Shown piece after piece: positions 24,632 to 32,143 of a stretch of DNA of 64,000 nucleotides; the stretch's first letter is position 1, and every line of letters begins with the position of its first letter. The DNA is taken from positions 11,990 to 75,989 of the forward strand of contig CAZABP010000023.1 of NCBI GenBank assembly GCA_964483245.1. Direction: 5' to 3'. The stretch is from CAZABP01 sp964483245 (GTDB lineage: Bacteria; Planctomycetota; UBA1135; UBA2386). A program made the position numbers and the translations under genes. The notes beneath the pieces were generated by a model that did not search any database, was not told the DNA's origin, and saw only the letters and a list, made by a program, of their open reading frames with translations.

Positions 24632-27145
24632 TCACCTCCGGGAGGGATCAGCGGGATTCTCCGACGAACCGGAGGCGTTTGTCGGTTTCGCAGCAGGCGG
24701 CGTGATCGCAGCGCGCAGTTTGCTGAAGAACGCCGAGAGCTGCGGCCGCGGAACCTGCGCTGCGGTCGGGTTCTTCGCGAGCTCCAGCTCGACGTATTCC
24801 AGCCGCGTCTTGTTCAGCGGTTCCTCGGCGAGACTGCTCAGCAGCGCGCCCAGGTAGTCCGTCCACGAGCCGGCGGTCGTGGCCCGGGCCAGGTCCACGG
24901 GCCAGCGCAGATACCGGGCGGGCGCGCCGTCGGCCGCAGCCTGCTCGAACCACGCGAGCGCCTTCGCCGCGTGTGCCTGCACCGCCGATTCGTCGTGCGC
25001 TGCCTGCCGCGCGAGGATCGCCGCCGTCAGCTCCACGCGCCCGAGCAGGAACGGCCGCAGCCACGCGGCCCCGGCATCGGCGCCGAGGCCATCGGCGAGC
25101 GCGCGTGCCTCGTCGAGCCGCTGCGCGCCCGCGTCGATCAGCAACTCGCCGAGTGTCAGCGTCGTGCGCCACTGCCAAGGCTGCAGCTCGTGCGCGCGGC
25201 GCAGGTACTGCTCCGCCGCGACCTCGTCGTCTTCGCGCCGCAGGGCGACCCCGAGGTTCATCAGCGGGCCACACCAGTGTGGGCGCATCCGGGCGGCTGC
25301 CTCGAGCACCGGAATCGCCGCTTCGTACTGCTGCTCCGCCGCGAGTGCGGCACCGATCACGTGACGCGTCCGTGCACTCGCGCGGCCGCGGCGCACCTCG
25401 AGCGATGCGGCGTGTTCGCGCGCGCCGACGAGATCGCCGCGCGCGAGCAGGCAGAGTGCGTGCAGCTCCTCGGCGAACGGCGGAGACGTGAGGCCTGCCA
25501 GCAGCTCGCCGGCGCGCTCGAGCTCCTTGCGCGGCTGCGCCATCAGATGGAACGCTGCGACGGTGCGCTCCGCCGGGCTCTGTGGCTCCGGCAGCGGCGC
25601 ACCGATCACCGCCTGCAGCATCGCGCAGCTCGAATCGGCGTGTGCGCAGCGCTCGGCGAGCGCCGCGAACCAAGCGCCCTGCTGCGCCAGCTCCGCCAGG
25701 TCCGCACGTGCTGCCTCAGCGAGGCCGGCGTCCAGCCGAGCCGAGCTGCGCAGCCAGCGGGCGACGGCGTCCTGTGGTGCCAAGGCCAGCAGCCGGTCGA
25801 GATCGGCCAGCGCCTGCGCGCGCAGCTCGGCGTCGACGACCGGCAACCGGTCGGGCAGGCCTTCGAACGGGACGTAGTCCCCGAGACCTGTCGCGAGCTG
25901 CAGCGCCTCGTGCCGCTGTGCGCGCGCGTTCTCGTCGACGAGCCACCATGCCAGCAATCCGCCGAGCGTGACGACCAGCAGGCCGGCAGCGCTCGCGACC
26001 ACATGCGCCGGCTGGCGTTGTGCGAACCGGCGCGCGCGGCCGAACGGTCCGATCGGACGCGCGCGGATCGGCCGATACGCCAGGAACGCCCGCAGGTCGT
26101 CGGCGAGTGCGGCCGGGGACGCGTAGCGTTGTGCCGGCGCACGCTCCATCGCCTTCTCGACGATCGCGACGAGATCGCGCGGCAGCCGCGGCTGCGTGCG
26201 GTGCAGCGGGACCGGATCGCGGTGCGTGACCTGCGCCAACACCGACAGGCGTTCTCCTTCGTACGGCGGACGCAGCGCGAGCAGGTGGTACAGCGTCGCA
26301 CCGAGCCCGTAGACGTCGACGGCCGCCTCGTTGCGCGCGCGGCCCGCGGCCTGCTCCGGCGCCATGTAGACCGGTGTCCCGAGCGCACTGCCGGGCAGCG
26401 TCAACTCTGCATCCTGCGCCCTTGCCGCGATCCCGAAGTCGAGCAGCACGGCGTGCCCGTCGTCGGTCACGAACACGTTCGATGGCTTCACGTCGCGGTG
26501 TGTGATGCCGGCGGCGTGCGCCGCCGCGAGTCCGTCGGCGGTCTCGGCAGCCAGCCGCACCACGAAGCGCAGATACCCCTCGCCAGTGTCCCCATCGAAC
26601 CCGTTGCTCTCGAACGGCCGCGCGCCGGGTGCCGTCGCGGCCAGCAGCAGGCTCGACAGCGGCCGGCCGTGCAGCCGGTCCATGACCAGGAACGGGAGCC
26701 CGTCTGCGGTCATCCCGCGGTCGTGCACGGTCACGATGCTCGGGTGGCGCAGTGCCGCCAGCGCCTGCGATTCGCGCAGGAACCTGGTCCGCACTTCGTC
26801 ACGCGCGCCGAGCTCCGGCTGCAACAGCTTGATCGCGACCGCGCGGCCGAGCACCTGGTCCTGGGCCTCGTAGACCGCGCCCATCGCACCGGCGCCGATT
26901 CTCGACGTGAGCCGGTAGCGGTCCGCGACGTGGCTGCCGATGCGCGCATCGCCGGCGTCCTGCTGGCGCCAGATCCCGGCGAGCGCCCCGGCCATCCCGA
27001 GCGCCGCCGCGACCTCCGCCGCCAACGCCGGGTGCTCGGCACAGAGTTCCGCCAGATCGAGCGGCTCGCCGCGCTCCTGCTGTTCCAGCGCGCGTTCGAC
27101 GTAACCGGCGAGCAGGCGTTCCTGCTCGCTGCCGGGCGACGTCAC
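24632..27145 (-). CDS. Ser/Thr protein kinase with transmembrane segment and TPR tail
   Basis: The 837-residue protein starts at the GTG at 27145, overlapping the sigma-factor TGA by 4 nt (GTGA). Residues about 77-355 form a Hanks-type kinase: P-loop GAGAMGAV (84-91), Lys106 in AIKLL, HRDVKPSN (216-223), DFG (236-238) and GTPVYMAPEQ. A single transmembrane helix is at about 382-403. The outer part has TPR repeats, clearest near LMNLGVALRREDDEVAAEQYLRRAHEL. Such PknB-like proteins phosphorylate Ser/Thr targets, and in Planctomycetota they are commonly paired with ECF sigma factors, which they may regulate by phosphorylation. The frame extends upstream, but the overlap and the start of the conserved N-terminal EQERLLAGYVERALEQ fix this start. 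Confidence 0.92.
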   Translation of the reverse strand: MTSPGSEQERLLAGYVERALEQQERGEPLDLAELCAEHPALAAEVAAALGMAGALAGIWRQQDAGDARIGSHVADRYRLTSRIGAGAMGAVYEAQDQVLGRAVAIKLLQPELGARDEVRTRFLRESQALAALRHPSIVTVHDRGMTADGLPFLVMDRLHGRPLSSLLLAATAPGARPFESNGFDGDTGEGYLRFVVRLAAETADGLAAAHAAGITHRDVKPSNVFVTDDGHAVLLDFGIAARAQDAELTLPGSALGTPVYMAPEQAAGRARNEAAVDVYGLGATLYHLLALRPPYEGERLSVLAQVTHRDPVPLHRTQPRLPRDLVAIVEKAMERAPAQRYASPAALADDLRAFLAYRPIRARPIGPFGRARRFAQRQPAHVVASAAGLLVVTLGGLLAWWLVDENARAQRHEALQLATGLGDYVPFEGLPDRLPVVDAELRAQALADLDRLLALAPQDAVARWLRSSARLDAGLAEAARADLAELAQQGAWFAALAERCAHADSSCAMLQAVIGAPLPEPQSPAERTVAAFHLMAQPRKELERAGELLAGLTSPPFAEELHALCLLARGDLVGAREHAASLEVRRGRASARTRHVIGAALAAEQQYEAAIPVLEAAARMRPHWCGPLMNLGVALRREDDEVAAEQYLRRAHELQPWQWRTTLTLGELLIDAGAQRLDEARALADGLGADAGAAWLRPFLLGRVELTAAILARQAAHDESAVQAHAAKALAWFEQAAADGAPARYLRWPVDLARATTAGSWTDYLGALLSSLAEEPLNKTRLEYVELELAKNPTAAQVPRPQLSAFFSKLRAAITPPAAKPTNASGSSENPADPSRR

Positions 27146-27813
27146 GAGGTCCCCTCGGTGCGCAGGCCGCGCGCGCGCAGGCGCACCAGCAGCAATCCCT
27201 GCGTCGCGCGGAACGCCTTGCGCGCCGCATCCTCGGAGGGATACGCGAGCTGGCCGGCGATCGCCGACCAGGGTTCTTCGTGGACCAGCCGCAGTTCCAA
27301 CAGCCGGCGTTCGCGCTCGGGGAACGAGGCCAGCACTTCGCGGAACGTGCCGATCTGCTCGGCGATCGAAGCGACCATCGAGGGCGTCGGATCCGGCGCC
27401 GCCGGCATCCCGGCGCGGCCGGCGTCGGCAGCCGGCGCGATCCGCGTGGGTTGGTGGCGCCGCCCAGCCTCGTGATGCCGCACCGCGTCCACGATCCGGT
27501 GCTTGACCAGCGTCGTCAGGTAGCGGATCAGCGACTGCTCGTCTTCCGGCACGAACCGCTCCAGGCTCTGCACGACCGACAGGAACACCTCCTGCACGAT
27601 GTCTCCGGTCGAGAACAGCGGCAGGATCCAGGCGTGGTGGCGGCGGAAGTCCTGCTGCAGCTCGCGGTGGACCTGGGCCTGGACCGGCGCGTAGTAACGC
27701 GTCACGACCGCGTCCAGCGCGGCGCGATCCCCGGCGATCGCGGCCGTCAGCTCCTGCTGCCAATCCAGCACGCGGCCATGATCCGGCGCGACCCCGGCTC
27801 CGACAATCCGCAC
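27142..27813 (-). CDS. ECF-type RNA polymerase sigma factor, paralogue of 6750-7370
   Basis: This is a sigma-2/sigma-4 protein with QDFRRHHAWILPLFST, DIVQEVFLSVVQSL, LTTLVKHRIVDAVRHHEA, and a C-terminal helix-turn-helix containing ERERRLLELRLVHEEPWSAIAG. The GTG at 27813 gives 223 residues. Aligning with the 206-residue paralogue places the equivalent start at the GTG at 27771 (LDWQQEL matching RDWRDLL), which I consider more likely. It is the first gene of the operon sigma -> kinase -> secreted protein. The linked kinase could control it directly, as proposed for other ECF groups that lack an anti-sigma factor. There is no anti-sigma gene here. Confidence 0.9.
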   Translation of the reverse strand: MRIVGAGVAPDHGRVLDWQQELTAAIAGDRAALDAVVTRYYAPVQAQVHRELQQDFRRHHAWILPLFSTGDIVQEVFLSVVQSLERFVPEDEQSLIRYLTTLVKHRIVDAVRHHEAGRRHQPTRIAPAADAGRAGMPAAPDPTPSMVASIAEQIGTFREVLASFPERERRLLELRLVHEEPWSAIAGQLAYPSEDAARKAFRATQGLLLVRLRARGLRTEGTS

Positions 27814-27863
27814 GCTCGGTCCCGCGCGAAAAGCGCCGGTCGCACCGGCATGATCCGGCGCCG

Positions 27864-28418
27864 ATGAGCAGCACCCCCGGCCCGCACACGATCGAGATCC
27901 GCGTGCGCGACGTGCACCAGCTGTTCAACTCGCTCGACCCGTCGCCGTTCCACGACCGTGATCTCGATCGCGACGCGGCGCAGTACATCCGCGAAGAGCT
28001 CGAGGACGTGCCGGCGGACCGCGAAGTCCGGCTCGTGATCTGGATCCCGGCGTCGCAGCTCGACCGTGCCGCGCGCGTACACGACGCCGTGCACACGCAC
28101 TTCCTGCGCTACCGGCAGAGCGCCGAGCGCGAGCTGCGCGAGATCCATCGGTTCGGCCGCGCCGCGCTGGTGCTCGGCGTCGTCGCGGTCGTGTTGATCA
28201 TCGCGTTCGTCGAGCTGCTGCGGGCGCTGGTCGGACTCGGTTCGCTTGCGGCCGGGATCCTCGAGAGCGTCACGATCGTGGCGTGGGTCGTGCTGTGGCG
28301 CCCGGTCGAGCTGCTGCTGTACGACTGGTGGCCGGTGCGCCGGAAGATCCGGCTCTACGGACGGCTGGCGACGATCCCGATCGAGTGCCGCGGACTCGAG
28401 GAGCCTGCGGCGCGCTAA
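27864..28418 (+). CDS. Two-helix membrane protein of unknown function
   Basis: The protein has 184 residues. The N-terminal 95 residues are soluble and acidic (DRDLDRDAAQYIREELEDVP). Two transmembrane helices follow (about 98-120 and 125-150), then a short conserved-looking tail with LWRPVELLLYDWWPVRRK. The WRP..LYDWWP segment is typical of a conserved hypothetical membrane family with no known role. It is divergent from the sigma-factor operon and followed by the amidohydrolase gene after 26 bp. Confidence 0.78.
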   Translation: MSSTPGPHTIEIRVRDVHQLFNSLDPSPFHDRDLDRDAAQYIREELEDVPADREVRLVIWIPASQLDRAARVHDAVHTHFLRYRQSAERELREIHRFGRAALVLGVVAVVLIIAFVELLRALVGLGSLAAGILESVTIVAWVVLWRPVELLLYDWWPVRRKIRLYGRLATIPIECRGLEEPAAR

Positions 28419-28444
28419 CCTGCGCGAGACCTCGTGAGGACCCG

Positions 28445-29905
28445 ATGAGCCGCCCGCCCCGCCAGTCGATCCTGTTCGCTGTTTCCGTCTCACTCGCGAC
28501 CAGCATCGCTGCGCAGGCGCCACGTGAGGCGGTCGATCTCGAACGGCTTCGCGCGGCCGCATGGGCTGACGTCGAGACCAAGCTCGCCGAGCTGACGTCA
28601 CTCAGCGACCGGATCTGGCGGTTCGCCGAGACGAGCCTGCACGAGAGCCGTTCGTCGCAGGCGCTCGCGGAGCTGCTCGAGCAGCACGGCTTCAAGATCG
28701 AACGCGGCGTCGGGGGGATCCCTACGGCGTTCACCGCGACTTGGGGTAGCGGTGCGCCGGTCGTCGGCATCCTGGCCGAGTTCGACGCATTGCCGGGGAT
28801 CAGCAACGAAGCCACGCCGCAACAGCGACCGCTCGTGCGCGGTGGGGCGGGTCACGGCTGCGGACACAACCTGTTCGCGGCCGGCTCCGCCGGTGCGGCG
28901 ATCGCCGCGAAGACCGTGATGATGGCCGAGCAGCTCCCGGGCACGCTGGTGCTGTTCGGCTGTCCGGCCGAGGAGACCGTCATCGGGAAGGTCTACATGG
29001 CGAAGGCCGGCGTGTTCTCCGGCGTCGACGTCTGCCTGGACTGGCATCCGAGCGACGAGACGTTCGCCGACTACGAAAACACGCGCGCACTGAACAACTT
29101 CGTGGTGCGGTTCCATGGCCGGACCGCGCATGGTGCCGGCGATCCATGGAACGGGCGGAGCGCGCTCGACGCCGTCGAGCTGATGAACCACGCCGTCAAC
29201 ATGCTGCGCGAGCACGTCGAGCCCTCGACCCGGATCCACTACGTGATCGCCGACGGTGGTGGCGCGCCGAACGTCGTGCCGGCTGCGGCCGCGGTCTGGT
29301 ACTACGTGCGCGATCTCGAACGTGCCGGTGTCGAGGCGACGTATGCGCGGGTGCTCAAGTGCGCCGAGGGAGCCGCGATCGCGACCGAGACCACGTTCGA
29401 CGTCGAGCTGACGACCGGCGTGCACTCGTATCTGCTGAACCGTCCGCTGACCGAACTGCTCGATCGCAACCTGCGCGCAGCCGGCGCGCCGGCATGGACG
29501 GCGGCGGAGCAGGAGTTCGCCCGCAAGCTGCAGCGCGCGACCGGCAAGGCGGAGCGTGGCCTGCACGACGGCATCGGCGACCTGCCGGCGCAGCCGGTCC
29601 CGGCGCGCGGTGGCTCGACCGACGCCGCCGAAGTCAGCCGCATCACGCCGACCGGCAAGCTGCGCGTCGCCTGTGCACCGCTCGACACGCCATGGCACGC
29701 CTGGCCGGTCGTGGCGTGCGCCGGCACGTCGATCGGGCACAAGTGCGTGCGCACGGCCGCGCGCGTGCTGTCGGCGTCCGCGCTCGAGCTGCTGGTCTCG
29801 CCGGAGTGCGTGGCGCAGGCGCGCGAGGAGTTCGCCCGGTTGACGGAGGGGAAGCCCTACCGGTGCCCGATCCCGCAGGAGCAGCAGCCACCGCTGGGGC
29901 GGTAG
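28445..29905 (+). CDS. M20 family amidohydrolase (AbgB-like), exported
   Basis: The 486-residue protein has a signal peptide (ILFAVSVSLATSIAAQA), unusual for a family that is mostly cytoplasmic. The M20 metal-site motifs are GAGHGCGHNLFAAG, GCPAEETVIGKVYM, and the lid region HGRTAHGAGDPWNGRSALDAVELM; GGSTDAAEV near the C-terminus supplies another ligand. It resembles AbgB, which cleaves p-aminobenzoyl-glutamate, but members also act on other acylated amino acids, so the substrate is open. The ATG at 28445 gives the signal peptide; the frame stays open upstream into the previous gene. No partner AbgA is present. Confidence 0.88.
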   Translation: MSRPPRQSILFAVSVSLATSIAAQAPREAVDLERLRAAAWADVETKLAELTSLSDRIWRFAETSLHESRSSQALAELLEQHGFKIERGVGGIPTAFTATWGSGAPVVGILAEFDALPGISNEATPQQRPLVRGGAGHGCGHNLFAAGSAGAAIAAKTVMMAEQLPGTLVLFGCPAEETVIGKVYMAKAGVFSGVDVCLDWHPSDETFADYENTRALNNFVVRFHGRTAHGAGDPWNGRSALDAVELMNHAVNMLREHVEPSTRIHYVIADGGGAPNVVPAAAAVWYYVRDLERAGVEATYARVLKCAEGAAIATETTFDVELTTGVHSYLLNRPLTELLDRNLRAAGAPAWTAAEQEFARKLQRATGKAERGLHDGIGDLPAQPVPARGGSTDAAEVSRITPTGKLRVACAPLDTPWHAWPVVACAGTSIGHKCVRTAARVLSASALELLVSPECVAQAREEFARLTEGKPYRCPIPQEQQPPLGR

Positions 29906-29932
29906 GGGAGCGCTGCTCTCCGCGGATCGCCC

Positions 29933-30187
29933 ATGAAGGACCGTCTGATCGCCGCAGCGCGCGAGTACCTGGCCGGCGCAGGTCGCGCGATCGATCGAGA
30001 CGATGCGGCCTCGGCCTCGCGGGAGCTCGTGCTTGCGCTGCAGAACTGCATCCAGATCGTGCGCGCAGCGAGCGATGCGGACCCCGAGCGATACCGGGAG
30101 GCCTGGGCGGATGTCGCGCAAGAGCTGGCGAGACTGCCGCCGTCCCTGTTGCGGAAGGCTCTGCGAATCCTCGACGGCGATACCTGA
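29933..30187 (+). CDS. Small helical hypothetical protein
   Basis: The 84-residue protein is predicted to be all-helical (AAREYLAGAGRAIDR, then LVLALQNCIQIV). It begins 27 bp after the amidohydrolase gene and has no recognisable domain or signal peptide. Its codon usage matches the neighbouring genes and it fills an otherwise empty gap, but short length makes it uncertain. Confidence 0.5.
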   Translation: MKDRLIAAAREYLAGAGRAIDRDDAASASRELVLALQNCIQIVRAASDADPERYREAWADVAQELARLPPSLLRKALRILDGDT

Positions 30188-30246
30188 TTCGCGGCAACCG
30201 GGCGGTACGGCGTCCAGGAAAGTCAGTCCCGGTTCGTCGATGTGAT

Positions 30247-30477
30247 TCACGACTCACATGCCCGAACGATTCCGATCAACATGCAGATCGCACCGCCGAG
30301 TCCGAAGGAGATGAGCCCAGCCCAGTGACCGTCCGCGCTCATGACGTGGATGACGATCGCGAACCCGAGCATGACTGCACCCGCGAGCATCAGCCGTGCA
30401 CCGCGTCCGCGAGTCGAGTCGCTGTCACCGTTCCGCGCCTCACGCTCTACCCGGGCATGATCCTGATCGTGCGTCAC
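30247..30477 (-). CDS. Small membrane protein with two transmembrane helices
   Basis: The 76-residue protein has a charged N-terminus (about 27 residues) followed by two hydrophobic helices: LMLAGAVMLGFAIVIHVM and GLISFGLGGAICMLIGIV. The hydrophobic pattern with charged flanks is unlikely by chance in this composition. Function is unknown. Confidence 0.5.
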   Translation of the reverse strand: MTHDQDHARVEREARNGDSDSTRGRGARLMLAGAVMLGFAIVIHVMSADGHWAGLISFGLGGAICMLIGIVRACES

Positions 30478-30618
30478 GTGCCGCAGAAGCTAGTGCACCG
30501 ACGCGGCTGGGCGTGAGCGGGACGATGTGCCGCACCTTCGGCGCCGCTCGTTCGGTGATGCCGGGTGTTCGCAGGCTGCCTGCATCTGAGGCGTCTTCTG
30601 GCCCGATCCACTCCTGGC

Positions 30619-31707
30619 ATGCCTATCGAACACGCGATCTGGACCGTGGGAGACGAGCCGCGTCAGTTGCGCGAGCACACGCTTGCGAAGGAGCAGCAGC
30701 TCGAAGACATGATCGTCCGGGCGCCGAGCCTCCTATCGGAGGAGTGGATGTTGATCGGGCGCCAGGAGGACACTGGCCATGGTGGCCGCGTCGACCTCTT
30801 GGCCATTGCCCCGGACGGCTGCCTTGTACTGATCGAGCTCAAGCGCGACCGGACTCCACGTGAGGTCATCGCGCAAGCGCTCGACTACGCGGCCTGGGTC
30901 GAGAACCTGAAGCCTGGTGACCTGGTCACGATCTATGGGCGGTTCGTCCCCGGTCGCGATCTTGCGGGCGATCTGCACGCACGTTTCGGCCGCGCGTTCG
31001 ACGAGGACGAGATCAATGCAAGCCACCAGATCGTGATCGTCGCTGCGACGCTCGATGCCCGCACAGAGCGCATCGTCGCCTACCTCGCGCAGCGCGACAT
31101 CCCGATCAACGTGCTGTTCTTCCGCGTCTTCTCGCATGGCACGGAGACACTGCTGAGTCGGGCCTGGCTGCGCGATCCCGTCGAGAGCCAGGCCAGTGTG
31201 ACCGTGGCCACCAAGGGTGCCACCGAGCCCTGGAACGGCGAGTTCTACTGCTCGTTCGGCCACGGGCCCGAACGCTCATGGGAGGACGCCGTCGAGTTCG
31301 GCTTCATCTGCGCGGGTGGCGGCACCTGGTACACGCAAACACTCGCGTTGCTGCGCCCAGGCGATCGCATTTGGACCAAAGTTCCTGGGCAGGGTTTTGT
31401 GGGAGTCGGCCGCGTCACCGGGCCGGTCCAGTTGGCCCGCGAGTTCGAGGTGAACACGCCCCAAGGACCACGAGCGGTACTCGACGTCGCGACGAGAGCG
31501 CAGTACTTCCGCGAGCAGGCCGAGGACCTCGATGCGTGCGAGCACTTCGTGCCGGTCCGGTGGCTGCAGACGGTTCCGCTCGAGGGCGCAGTGCAGGATC
31601 TCGGGATGTTTGGCAATCAGAACACCGTCTGCAGGCCACGCACGCCGCAGTGGCGTGCGACAGTCGAACGGCTCAAAGCGAAGTTCCCCGGTTTCGATCG
31701 CGCGTGA
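30619..31707 (+). CDS. NucS-like/DUF91 endonuclease-domain protein with C-terminal EVE/PUA-like region
   Basis: The protein has 362 residues from the ATG at 30619. Residues 20-170 carry a PD-(D/E)XK nuclease core of the DUF91/NucS kind: GGRVDLLAIAP with Asp59, a beta strand GCLVLIELK with Glu73 and Lys75, then EVIAQALDYAAWV. From about residue 205 a separate domain begins (WNGEFYCSFGHGPERSWEDA) whose RPGDRIWTKVPGQGFVGVGRVTGPV resembles an EVE/PUA-like nucleotide-binding fold. This suggests a DNA nuclease with a sensing module, a repair or restriction-like role. The gene converges on a small minus-strand gene 7 bp downstream. Confidence 0.75.
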   Translation: MPIEHAIWTVGDEPRQLREHTLAKEQQLEDMIVRAPSLLSEEWMLIGRQEDTGHGGRVDLLAIAPDGCLVLIELKRDRTPREVIAQALDYAAWVENLKPGDLVTIYGRFVPGRDLAGDLHARFGRAFDEDEINASHQIVIVAATLDARTERIVAYLAQRDIPINVLFFRVFSHGTETLLSRAWLRDPVESQASVTVATKGATEPWNGEFYCSFGHGPERSWEDAVEFGFICAGGGTWYTQTLALLRPGDRIWTKVPGQGFVGVGRVTGPVQLAREFEVNTPQGPRAVLDVATRAQYFREQAEDLDACEHFVPVRWLQTVPLEGAVQDLGMFGNQNTVCRPRTPQWRATVERLKAKFPGFDRA

Positions 31708-31714
31708 TCGCCGC

Positions 31715-31987
31715 CTAATCGTCCGGACTCGGCCCCGCCCAGCCCTGCGCGCGCAGGCGGTCCCAGCGCGCTTCGTACAGGATCTCGAACCAGACCACGC
31801 GGTCGGGCCAGCGCTGCTCGACGTCGCGGTGCAGCGCCTGGATCGACAACGTGATGTCGATCTCCGGCTCGTCCGAGTACAGCAGGCGCGCCGTGATCCG
31901 TTCCGCCTCCTCACGCACCTCGTCGAACGCGCGGCGCTCGGCTTCGCGCACTGCCTCGTCGACGTAACGGCGCAGCGGATCGTGCAT
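31715..31987 (-). CDS. Small acidic hypothetical protein
   Basis: The 90-residue protein is acidic with an amphipathic N-terminal helix (EAVREAERRAFDEVREEAERI) followed by a beta-containing tail (VVWFEILYEARWDRL). No family is recognised. It converges with the DUF91 nuclease gene, leaving only 7 bp, and is separated from the cytochrome gene by about 155 bp. Confidence 0.6.
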   Translation of the reverse strand: MHDPLRRYVDEAVREAERRAFDEVREEAERITARLLYSDEPEIDITLSIQALHRDVEQRWPDRVVWFEILYEARWDRLRAQGWAGPSPDD

Positions 31988-32143
31988 CGAGGCCCGTACC
32001 TACCACGACAGCGTGGGTTCAGGTAGCTGTGACGTGCGCGTCAGCGGCGGCGCACGCGAATCCGCTTGCGGGCTAGGATCCTCAGCGCTCGGCGCCATGG
32101 CGACCTCCACCGCCCGGCTCTTCAACCTCCACAGGTCCGCCCC

